This document shows positions 57,014 through 64,000 of a DNA stretch of 64,000 nt, piece by piece. The notes beneath the pieces were generated by a model. It was not told where the DNA came from and did no database searches. It saw only the letters and a program-made list of their open reading frames with translations. How positions within the stretch are numbered: position 1 is the stretch's first letter; each line of letters begins with the position of its first letter. Source of the DNA: Cellulomonas wangleii (GTDB lineage Bacteria > Actinomycetota > Actinomycetes > Actinomycetales > Cellulomonadaceae); the NCBI RefSeq assembly GCF_018388445.1, contig NZ_CP074405.1, positions 2,418,001 through 2,482,000 of the forward strand, written 5' to 3'. The position numbers were made by a program, and so were the translations under genes.

Positions 57014-57706
57014 TCAGTGCCGCGCGGTGAGCCAGATCGCGCAGGCGGCGACCTCGCCCAGCTCCACGCGGTCCGGACGGCCGTCGACCTGGACGCTGAC
57101 GACGCCCGTCACGGCGCGTCGTTCGTCGAGCACGACCGGCGCGTCCAGCACCAGGCCGACACCCTCGAGGTACCGCAGGAGCTCCGGGTCCGCGTCGGAG
57201 ATCCGCGCGACCCGGTAGTCGCCCGGCTCGACCTCCCACATGACCCGGGCGTCGGGCAGGTGCACGGTGCCGTCGGCGGCGGGGATCGGGTCGCCGTGCG
57301 GGTCCCGGTCCGGGTGGCCCAGGAGGTCGGCCACCCGCTCGACGAACCGGTCGCTCACGGCGTGCTCGAGCACCTCGGCCTCGTCGTGCACCTCGTCCCA
57401 GCCGTAGCCGAGCCGCTCGACCAGGTAGGTCTCGATGAGGCGGTGCCGGCGCACCATCGCCAGGGCGTGCGCCCGGCCCGCCGCGGTCAGCTCCACCGCA
57501 CCGTACGGCCGGTGCGAGACGAGCCCGGCGTCGGCGAGGCGCTTCACGGTCTCGGACACGGTCGACGGTCCGACTCCCAGGCGCCCCGCCAGGAGCTTGG
57601 TCGTCACGGGGGCGTCCGACCACTCCTGCGCCCCCCAGATGACCTTGAGGTAGTCCTGGGTCACCGCGCTGAGGTCGGCGGCCGCGGGGACAGGGCTCTG
57701 CGTCAC
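57014..57706 (-). CDS. DtxR/MntR-family metal-dependent repressor
   Basis: A 230-residue protein. An N-terminal winged helix (about 12-75: [33 protein letters not shown]), a dimerisation and metal-binding domain ([24 protein letters not shown]), and a C-terminal SH3-like FeoA domain are all present, so it is full length. It should control iron or manganese genes; which metal is not clear. The GTG is 7 nt after TACGCT (57714-57719), a leaderless arrangement. No transporter is adjacent, so targets are elsewhere. Confidence 0.92.
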   Translation of the reverse strand: MTQSPVPAAADLSAVTQDYLKVIWGAQEWSDAPVTTKLLAGRLGVGPSTVSETVKRLADAGLVSHRPYGAVELTAAGRAHALAMVRRHRLIETYLVERLGYGWDEVHDEAEVLEHAVSDRFVERVADLLGHPDRDPHGDPIPAADGTVHLPDARVMWEVEPGDYRVARISDADPELLRYLEGVGLVLDAPVVLDERRAVTGVVSVQVDGRPDRVELGEVAACAIWLTARH

Positions 57707-57725
57707 GCCGTCCAGCGTAGAGGTC

Positions 57726-59363
57726 TCAGGAGCCGTCGACGCTCCAGTGCCACGGCTCCCCCGGCAGGTTCGACAGTCCGTACGCCGCCGCGTTCTGCAC
57801 CAGCCACGCGTACGCCGGGGACCCGGCGGACAGGGACCGGCCGCCGCTGGTGAAGTCGATCGCCAGGCCGCGCTCGTGCCGCGAGCTGCCCGGCCGGGCG
57901 GTGCTCGGGGAGCACGCCGAGGCGGGCTTGTCGTAGATGTCCGCGTCGGACGGACCGCAGTGCGCGCGGCGCAGCGCGATCTGCTGCTCGGGGCTGCGCC
58001 AGCCGCCCCCGCCGAGCTCCACCCCGGCGTCGCGCGCCGCGGTGACCAGTGCGTCGACCGCGTCCGCGAGGCACGGGTGGACGCGGATGCCGCTGCCGGT
58101 GCGCACGACGTCCGCCTCGGCCACGGGCCCGTCGACCAGCGCGCACTCGGTCGGTTGCGCCCGGGGTGCCGGTGCGGTGTCCACGGGTACGGCCGCGAGG
58201 TCCTCCGGCACCGGGACCTGCCACGGCACCTCACCGTCGGGCGTGAGCAGGAGCACCGCACGCTCCTCGAGGACGAGCCGGGCCCCGGTCCTGCCGGCAG
58301 TGCCGGTGGACCAGACCGGCGTTCCGGCGGCGTCGAGGAGCACGAGGTCGCCGTCCTCCTGCAGCCGCACGGACGCCGCACCGTCGGTGGGCGACGACCA
58401 GAACGGCTCCCCGTCCCAGGAGGCGACGAGCGCACCGTCGCGCACCGCCAGCCCCAGGTGCCCCGACGGCGAGCCCAGCAACCCGTCCGCCGCGACCTCA
58501 CCCCCCGGCTCGAGGGCCGACGGCCCGATGGGCGTGCTCGAGCTCCACACGGGGGCGCCCGCCGCGTCCAGCAGGACGAGGTTGCCGTCGTCCTGCAGCG
58601 TCAGCGTCGCCGGCCCGTGCCCGGCGGTGCGGCTGCGCCAGACCGGGGCGCCGTCGGCGTCGAGGGCCACGAGGTTGCCGTCCTCGCGCAGCTCGAGCGC
58701 CACGGCGGGGGCACGGGGCGCCGCGGAGGGTGACGGTCGCGGTGTGGCCGACGTGCCCGCCCGCTGCGACCGCCCGCTCGACGACGCGTCGGACTCCTCG
58801 GGACCGACCGGGGCCTGCGGCGCCCACCGCACGGCGCCGTCGGGTCCCATCAGCTGCACCCCGTCGGGGCCGATCAGGAGCGTGTGCCGCCCGTCCGGTG
58901 ACGAGAGCACGTCGTCGCCGACCAGGCGGCCGGGGCCGGTGAGCGACGACGGGGCCTGCGAGGTCCCGCTGCTCCACACCACCGCGCCGTCGGCACCCTG
59001 CACGACGAGGTCGCCGTCGTCCTGCAGGCGCAGCGTCCCGCCGGAGCCGCCCGTCCCGGTGCTCCACACCACGGCGCCGTCCGGCGCCACGAGTCGCACG
59101 TCGCCGGTGGCGTCGGCGCTCAGGACGGAGCCCGCGACCCCGCGGCCGGTCGTCCAGCGCACCACGTCGTCCAGCGCGTACATGCCCAGCGAGCCGTCCG
59201 GCTGCATGACGAGCACCTGTGCGCCGCCCGGCGCGAGCAGCGCCTCACCGGGACCCAGCTGCTCGCCCGGCCGCAGCACGTCCTCACCGGACCCGGCCAG
59301 CGCCGGCAGGGCGCCGACCAGCACGAACCCCACGGTGACCACCGCGATCGCGAGACGTCGCAC
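57726..59363 (-). CDS. Secreted B-lectin repeat protein with VanY-type D,D-carboxypeptidase domain
   Basis: A 545-residue protein. A Sec signal peptide (1-23, ends ALA) is followed by several bulb-lectin-type beta blocks (LRLQDDGDLVVQGADGAVVWSS, LTLQDDGNLVLLDAAGAPVW and others, about 30-370) and a C-terminal peptidase M15/VanY domain (about 420-545) with the zinc-site motif SRHERGLAIDF and a final PWHW. Cys pairs flank the peptidase. The lectin part may hold the enzyme on wall polysaccharides while it trims D-Ala-D-Ala stems. GGGGGAG lies about 6 nt before the GTG. Confidence 0.88.
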   Translation of the reverse strand: MRRLAIAVVTVGFVLVGALPALAGSGEDVLRPGEQLGPGEALLAPGGAQVLVMQPDGSLGMYALDDVVRWTTGRGVAGSVLSADATGDVRLVAPDGAVVWSTGTGGSGGTLRLQDDGDLVVQGADGAVVWSSGTSQAPSSLTGPGRLVGDDVLSSPDGRHTLLIGPDGVQLMGPDGAVRWAPQAPVGPEESDASSSGRSQRAGTSATPRPSPSAAPRAPAVALELREDGNLVALDADGAPVWRSRTAGHGPATLTLQDDGNLVLLDAAGAPVWSSSTPIGPSALEPGGEVAADGLLGSPSGHLGLAVRDGALVASWDGEPFWSSPTDGAASVRLQEDGDLVLLDAAGTPVWSTGTAGRTGARLVLEERAVLLLTPDGEVPWQVPVPEDLAAVPVDTAPAPRAQPTECALVDGPVAEADVVRTGSGIRVHPCLADAVDALVTAARDAGVELGGGGWRSPEQQIALRRAHCGPSDADIYDKPASACSPSTARPGSSRHERGLAIDFTSGGRSLSAGSPAYAWLVQNAAAYGLSNLPGEPWHWSVDGS

Positions 59364-59446
59364 GCGTACTCCCCCCGGCGCACCGCGCGGCTCTCCCGTG
59401 GGCCGGCGTGGTGGCTCGGGTCCAGGCGATCATCTCCGTCACGGAT

Positions 59447-59462
59447 GCGCAACCCGTTGCGC
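59447..59462. terminator. Hairpin after the metallophosphoesterase gene
   Basis: GCGCAA-CCCG-TTGCGC, a perfect 6-bp stem with 4-nt loop, in the 130-base gap between the metallophosphoesterase stop and the lectin-VanY start. Confidence 0.45.
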
Positions 59463-59493
59463 CCGATTCGCCCCCCGGGACGCGGTCCCGCGC

Positions 59494-61569
59494 TCAGCCG
59501 TCCTGCGCGTCGGTGCCGCCGTCCGGCGTCGCGCCGGGCTCCTCCTGGGGATCACGGCCGACGGCCTCGTCGCCCGCCGCACCGCCGTCCCCACCCTGGT
59601 CCGCCGCGTCGCCGGGGCCGACCACCGCGGGCAGGGGCCACGGCTGCGGGCTGCCGACCGTGACGGTCGCGTCGGGCGCGACCCGGACGACCTGGAGGTC
59701 CAGCAGCCGGCGCGAGCCCGGGTCGAACCGCAGCACGGTCATCTCCGCCACGCCGCGCAACGGGCCGACCGTCGGCTGGTTGAGGGTGGCGCCCGCGGTG
59801 CTCCCCGAGATGTACCGGATGCCCAGCCCGACCTGCTCCGGACCCGACCGGCGGTGCAGGTGCCCCGACACCTGCGCGGGGACGCACCCCGCCGCCAGTG
59901 CCTCGTCGCCCACCGCCGGCGTGTGGACCAGCAGCAGGTCGACCTCCCCGTCCTCGCAGGCCGTCGCGGCGAGCCGCTCAGCCGCCTCGGGAACCGTCTC
60001 GTCGGCCGCGGACGCGGTGCCGCCGGCGCCGACCCGGGTCTCGTTGGGGTCGCTGTCACCGAGGACGCGCACCCCCGCGACGTCGATCACGGACCCGTCG
60101 AGCACGGTCGCCCCGGCACGCGCGTAGTTCGCCGTGGTCTCGCGCGAGTCGTGGTTGCCCGGAGCCGTCACCAGCGCGACCCCCGGCGGGACGGCGCGCG
60201 CGAAGGACGTGACGCAGTACTGCTCCACGGACGTCCCGTTCATGGTCGTGTCGCCCGCGTCGAGCACCGCCGCGGCACCCGACAGCCGCGCGAGCGTGCC
60301 GATCAGCGGGGCCATCCCGACGTTGCAGTGCAGGTCGGACACGACGACCAGCACCACGGGCTCGACCTCCGGCTCGGGCTCCTCGGACGGCGCAGGGCTC
60401 CTGGGCGACGCGCTCGGACGGTCCGCCGCGGCGACGTCGTCGTCCCCCGCACCGAGGAGCGCGTCCGCCGCGCCTGCGGTCCCGTCCTGACCGTCGCCGG
60501 CGCTGCCACCGTCGCCGTCGAGGGACGCGGCGGCGCCCCCGTCGACCTCCGCCCCCACGGTCCCGTCCCCCACGGAACCGTCCGCCTCGGCACCGTCCCC
60601 CACGGAGCCGTCCCCCTCGACACCGTCCTCCTGCGTCGCCGTCCCGTCGTCCGACCCGGTCGCGCGCTGCGCCGCCTCCTGCGCGGCCGCCTGCGCGGCC
60701 GCCTCGGCGGCGAGCAGCGCCTCCTGCTCCTCCCAGTCCTCCCACGCCACGACGAGCGCGGCGTCGGCCGCCTGGTAGAACTCCTCGTTCTGCCGCCAGG
60801 CGTCCACCGCGTAGGCGCCGTAGGTGTCGATGACGCCGCCCAGCCTGCCCGTCACGCGGGCACCCTCCAGCGGGGTGCCGTCGAAGACGGGCGAGGCGAG
60901 CTGCTCCTGCTCCCGCCGGTCCTGGGGCCCGACGCTCGACGTGAGGACGGTCGCGCCGACCACGACGGCGAGGCCGCCGGCGGTCAGCGGGCGCGCGTGC
61001 GCGGCGAGCTGCTGCGTCAGCTCGCTGCTCCGCGGGCCGCCGAGCAGCGCACGCCCCAGCCAGAAGAGGGCCACGAGCACGACGAACGTGGTCCCGGACC
61101 GCAGCAGCGCGTCCCGCACGAGGGCGTTCGCGATGTCCTGCACGGCCGCGGCCGGGCCGGAGAAGAACGCCACGTACGCGTTGAGGTCCTCCCCGAGCGC
61201 CTCCAGGGTGCGCGCCTCGCCGAGCTCGGTGACGGTCGCCGGGATCTCCTGCACGGTGGCCCGCAGGCCGAGGGTCGCCGGCAGCGGCGAGTCGAGCTGG
61301 AGCGTGCCGAGCGGGCCGAAGTCGATCGTCACCGTCGCGTCGGTGGTGACGTCGTAGCGCGTGACGTGGGGCCCGAGGGACGCCTGCACGCTCGCGGTCG
61401 TCACGCCGACCACGACGGACACCAGGACGCCCGCGACGACGAGCGCGATCGCCGACCACCACCCGTGGCGAGGGCGCCACCCGCGCACCGCACGCAGCAC
61501 CCGCCCGACGGGTCGACGCGCGCGCAGCAGCCGCCCGGGCGCCGGCACGTCGTTCGTCGGACCTCCCAC
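59494..61569 (-). CDS. Membrane-anchored metallophosphoesterase
   Basis: A 691-residue protein. There is an N-terminal membrane helix (about 38-60), an extracytoplasmic stretch, a second helix region (about 160-185 and 195-215), an Ala/Gln-rich then Gly/Asp-rich low-complexity linker (about 280-400), and a calcineurin-like domain with VVVSDLHCN, DAGDTTMNG, APGNHDSRE and SGHLHRR, all the metal ligands. The substrate is unknown. The GTG at 61567-61569 is 6 nt after TAGGCT (61576-61581), consistent with a leaderless message. Confidence 0.88.
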   Translation of the reverse strand: MGGPTNDVPAPGRLLRARRPVGRVLRAVRGWRPRHGWWSAIALVVAGVLVSVVVGVTTASVQASLGPHVTRYDVTTDATVTIDFGPLGTLQLDSPLPATLGLRATVQEIPATVTELGEARTLEALGEDLNAYVAFFSGPAAAVQDIANALVRDALLRSGTTFVVLVALFWLGRALLGGPRSSELTQQLAAHARPLTAGGLAVVVGATVLTSSVGPQDRREQEQLASPVFDGTPLEGARVTGRLGGVIDTYGAYAVDAWRQNEEFYQAADAALVVAWEDWEEQEALLAAEAAAQAAAQEAAQRATGSDDGTATQEDGVEGDGSVGDGAEADGSVGDGTVGAEVDGGAAASLDGDGGSAGDGQDGTAGAADALLGAGDDDVAAADRPSASPRSPAPSEEPEPEVEPVVLVVVSDLHCNVGMAPLIGTLARLSGAAAVLDAGDTTMNGTSVEQYCVTSFARAVPPGVALVTAPGNHDSRETTANYARAGATVLDGSVIDVAGVRVLGDSDPNETRVGAGGTASAADETVPEAAERLAATACEDGEVDLLLVHTPAVGDEALAAGCVPAQVSGHLHRRSGPEQVGLGIRYISGSTAGATLNQPTVGPLRGVAEMTVLRFDPGSRRLLDLQVVRVAPDATVTVGSPQPWPLPAVVGPGDAADQGGDGGAAGDEAVGRDPQEEPGATPDGGTDAQDG

Positions 61570-61612
61570 GCGGTGAGCCTAGACGCGACCGCCCGACGCT
61601 CTCACCTCGGTG

Positions 61613-62404
61613 TCAGCCCCGCGTGTCGCGCCAGCGCACCCACCGCTCCGCCTCGGTCAGGTCGTAGTCCGGCCCGGTCGTGCCGCACGTGAACAGCCGC
61701 ACACCTGCGGCGTACAGCTCGTCGCCCACCTCGTCCGGGTCCGACCCGTCGACGCCCAGGGAGCGGGTGACCAGCGCGGCGGTGTCCCGCCCGACCGTGG
61801 CGCCGTGCTCGTCGAGGATCGCGCTCTTGCGGCGCAGCGTGTCGACGTCACCGAAGGAGTGCCAGATGTGGGCGTGCTCGGCGACGATCCGCAGCGTCTT
61901 GCGCTCACCGCCGCCGCCGATCATCACGGGGATGTCGCGCGTGGGGGCGGGGTTCATCGCCGCCCAGCGGGACCGGATCCGCGGCATCGCCTGCCCCAGG
62001 TCGGCGATCCGCGACCCCGCGGTGCCGAACTCGTACCCGTACTCCGTGTAGTCCCGCTCGAACCAGCCCGCACCGATCCCCAGGATCAGGCGCCCACCGC
62101 TGATGTGGTCGACGGTGCGGGCCATGTCGGCCAGCAGATCAGGATTCCGGTAGGAGTTGCACGAGACCAGGGCGCCGATCTCGACGCGGCTCGTCTGCTC
62201 CGCCCAGGCGCCGAGCATCGTCCAGCACTCGAAGTGCTTGCCGTCCGGCTCCCCGCTGAGAGGGAAGAAGTGGTCCCAGTTGAACACCACGTCCACGCCG
62301 AGGTCCTCCGCGCGGCGGACCGCATCCCGGATCTGGCGGTAGTCGGCGTGCTGGGGCTGGATCTGGACGCCGACGCGCACGTCGGTCGCGGGGGTCTGGG
62401 TCAC
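61613..62404 (-). CDS. LLM-class F420-dependent oxidoreductase
   Basis: A 263-residue luciferase-like TIM-barrel protein: VGVQIQPQHADYRQIRDAV at the start, GISGGRLILGIGAGWFERDY and VPVMIGGGGERKTLRIVAEHA follow the family pattern. F420 or FMN may be the cofactor; F420 is usual in actinobacteria. Substrate unknown. The GTG at 62402-62404 is 6 nt after TACCGT (62411-62416) without a ribosome site, suggesting a leaderless start and separation from the upstream gene. Confidence 0.9.
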   Translation of the reverse strand: MTQTPATDVRVGVQIQPQHADYRQIRDAVRRAEDLGVDVVFNWDHFFPLSGEPDGKHFECWTMLGAWAEQTSRVEIGALVSCNSYRNPDLLADMARTVDHISGGRLILGIGAGWFERDYTEYGYEFGTAGSRIADLGQAMPRIRSRWAAMNPAPTRDIPVMIGGGGERKTLRIVAEHAHIWHSFGDVDTLRRKSAILDEHGATVGRDTAALVTRSLGVDGSDPDEVGDELYAAGVRLFTCGTTGPDYDLTEAERWVRWRDTRG

Positions 62405-62456
62405 CGGACCACGGTAGCGCCGCGACGCGCGGCGGGCGCGGCGCGCGCGGCGCGGC

Positions 62457-64000
62457 TCACTGGTAGGTGACCAGGTCAGGGACGGGCTCCACGCGGTACG
62501 TCGCGGCCGGGTCGAGCATCGGCAGGTCCTCGTCGTAGAAGTTCTTCCAGCCCCAGTGCACCGGCGGGGCACCCGCCCGCAGCGCAGCCCACGTGCCGGC
62601 CTTGGCGCCCTGGGAGCCCTGCCCGTCGACGTGGATCAGCGGGGCCAGCTCGTCGTACGACGTGTCCAGCCGCTCCCGCTCGGTGATCATGCGCAGCGAG
62701 AACTGGTGCAGCACGAACATCTTCTGGGGCAGCGCCCGCTCCCGCGTGAAGCCCGCCAGCCAGGCCGCCGTCGCGTTCACCTCGTCGATCCCGACCGACC
62801 CGATCTGACGCAGGTGCACCTGGTCGGGCGCGAGCCGCCACTCGGGGTCCAGCGCGAGCCCCACGTGGGGCAGCTCGAGCAGCTCGGCGTACGCCTGCGC
62901 CTGGGTGACGAAGTCCGTGCGCCCGGGCTGCAGGTCCAGCAGGACGTACTGCCCCGCGGCGGCCGCCGCGTCGACCAGCGGGCGCAGGTCGTCGACCGCC
63001 CGGCGGCGCGAGTACGTCTGGTCGTCCTCCGGCCCCGCCGAGGCGATGGTCGCGATGATCTCGACCGCGGGCACGACGGTGTCGGACGTCAGGCCCGCGT
63101 ACATCGCCGCGTGCTCCTGCGCGCGGGCGACGGTCGCCGGGACGTCCTGCTCCCCCAGCACCCCGAGCGCACCCGACCCGGGCGTGCCGTAGAGCGCCAC
63201 GTACTTCTTGCCGGGCTGCCCCGCGACCGCCGGGAAGACGAGCTGGCCGCCACCCGGGAGCTCGACGCCCGTCCGCGCGGTCGCGACCCGGGCGGCCAGC
63301 AGGTCGGGCTGCCCGAACGTCGGCCCGAACGCGACCACGGCCGCCGGGTCGGCCTGCGCCAGCGCCTGCACCGTGACCGTGGTGGCCCGCGGGTCACCTC
63401 CGGGCACGTCGAGCACGTCGACGTCGAGCGCGCGCAGGGTCGCCAGCGCCGCGGTGGGCACGGGGCCGTCCGCGAGCGCGAGCACGTCCGGCACCGCCGT
63501 GGGCGCGGTGGACGGCAGGCCGGCCGGGGCGGGTGTCGCGGTGGCCGGGCTCGAGGGAGCAGCGGGCACCGGCGCCTCGTCGAGGACCAGGACGTCGGGT
63601 TCCGGTCCGGCGAGGGCGCGGACGGCGTCGGCCTCCCCGCCGGCGGGCACGGGGGTGGTCGACCCGAACCGGTGGCCGGTCGCCGCGGCGAGCGCAGCGC
63701 CGTCGGCCCCGGACGGCACCCGCACGCGCCCCACGCCGGCGGGCAGCGCGTCGTCCGGGACGTCGCCCACCACCAGGAGGTGGGCGGTGCCCAGGCGCGC
63801 CAGCTCGGCACCGGCGTCGGTCCCACCACCCGCCAGCAGCAGCGGGGCGCCCAGCGCGACCGCCGCGGTGGCCCCCGTCAGCCCGCCGGCGACGTCACCC
63901 GCTGCCGCCACGACGGCGACCGGCGCCGCGTCGAGCAGGGCGGCCGAGGTGCTCACCGCGGCCGTCGCCTCGTCCCCGTCGACGACCGTGGCCGCTGCCG
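62457..64000 (-). CDS. Large secreted-type protein of unknown function, N-terminal part beyond the right edge
   Basis: At least 514 residues; the frame is open to base 64000, so the start lies outside the window. The visible N-terminal half consists of alternating Ala/Val-rich segments (VAVVAAAGDVAGGLTGATAA, LLVVGDVPDDALP), like cell-wall-binding repeat type 2 folds. The C-terminal half resembles a TIM-barrel-like domain (PAVEIIATIASAGPEDD, YVLLDLQPGRTDF, GLALDPEWRL, PPVHWGWKNFYDEDLP). I do not recognise an enzyme. A GTG at 63954-63956 would be possible but has no support, given the continuous upstream frame. Confidence 0.7.
   Translation of the reverse strand, partial: AAATVVDGDEATAAVSTSAALLDAAPVAVVAAAGDVAGGLTGATAAVALGAPLLLAGGGTDAGAELARLGTAHLLVVGDVPDDALPAGVGRVRVPSGADGAALAAATGHRFGSTTPVPAGGEADAVRALAGPEPDVLVLDEAPVPAAPSSPATATPAPAGLPSTAPTAVPDVLALADGPVPTAALATLRALDVDVLDVPGGDPRATTVTVQALAQADPAAVVAFGPTFGQPDLLAARVATARTGVELPGGGQLVFPAVAGQPGKKYVALYGTPGSGALGVLGEQDVPATVARAQEHAAMYAGLTSDTVVPAVEIIATIASAGPEDDQTYSRRRAVDDLRPLVDAAAAAGQYVLLDLQPGRTDFVTQAQAYAELLELPHVGLALDPEWRLAPDQVHLRQIGSVGIDEVNATAAWLAGFTRERALPQKMFVLHQFSLRMITERERLDTSYDELAPLIHVDGQGSQGAKAGTWAALRAGAPPVHWGWKNFYDEDLPMLDPAATYRVEPVPDLVTYQ

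Overview
The window is a very GC-rich actinobacterial chromosome segment. Protein similarity as I recall it, GTG-rich starts, a mycothiol-dependent-enzyme homologue, an F420-type oxidoreductase and the order era / leuA / recO all point to Micrococcales, most likely Cellulomonas or a close relative; this is recognition, not a database match. About 48 genes are supported. Coding density is high, most genes sit on the minus strand, and adjacent genes often overlap by ATGA or GTGA.

Left part (1-7.6 kb): recO (cut by the left edge), leuA with a Leu-rich leader peptide upstream, a membrane-anchored PQQ-propeller protein, a VOC protein divergent from a TetR regulator with a perfect palindromic operator between them, and a 0.9 kb IS5-like deletion derivative carrying a phosphoribosyltransferase gene. 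6.3-22.3 kb: one long minus-strand cluster (PP2C phosphatase, FHA protein, Ser/Thr kinase, 2055-aa Ig/FN3 envelope protein, MoxR ATPase, DUF58, TgpA-like membrane protein with a dead transglutaminase site, RDD-FHA protein), which reads as a phosphorylation-controlled cell-envelope system.

22.4-41 kb is mostly housekeeping: a hydrolase, era, a CBS-domain CorC-like protein, ybeY, phoH, divergent ppdK, rsmE-dnaJ-hrcA under a CIRCE element, DUF3097, small membrane proteins, hemW and lepA. 41-46.4 kb holds a methyltransferase, the three-gene transglutaminase / alpha-E / circularly permuted ATP-grasp cluster, a MazF-like protein and rpsT.

46.4-49.1 kb is the most interesting stretch. An XRE-TPR regulator lies downstream of a 41-aa secreted-peptide gene, itself divergent from a degenerate EAL-domain gene. 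The same inverted repeat, GTCAT-N7-ATGAC, occurs at the regulator promoter and again across the EAL start codon. This resembles an RRNPP-type peptide-signalling module, which I know mainly from Firmicutes. A 75-nt poly-C run follows the EAL gene. The remainder (49.2-64 kb) carries holA, comEC, comEA, degV (apparently starting at CTG), leuS, a DtxR-family regulator, a lectin-VanY secreted peptidase, a membrane metallophosphoesterase, an LLM-class oxidoreductase and a large secreted protein cut by the right edge.

Many first genes have a TANNNT hexamer 5-8 nt upstream of the start codon, suggesting widespread leaderless transcription. I saw no tRNA, rRNA or CRISPR array. No stretch longer than 300 bases lacks an annotated feature.
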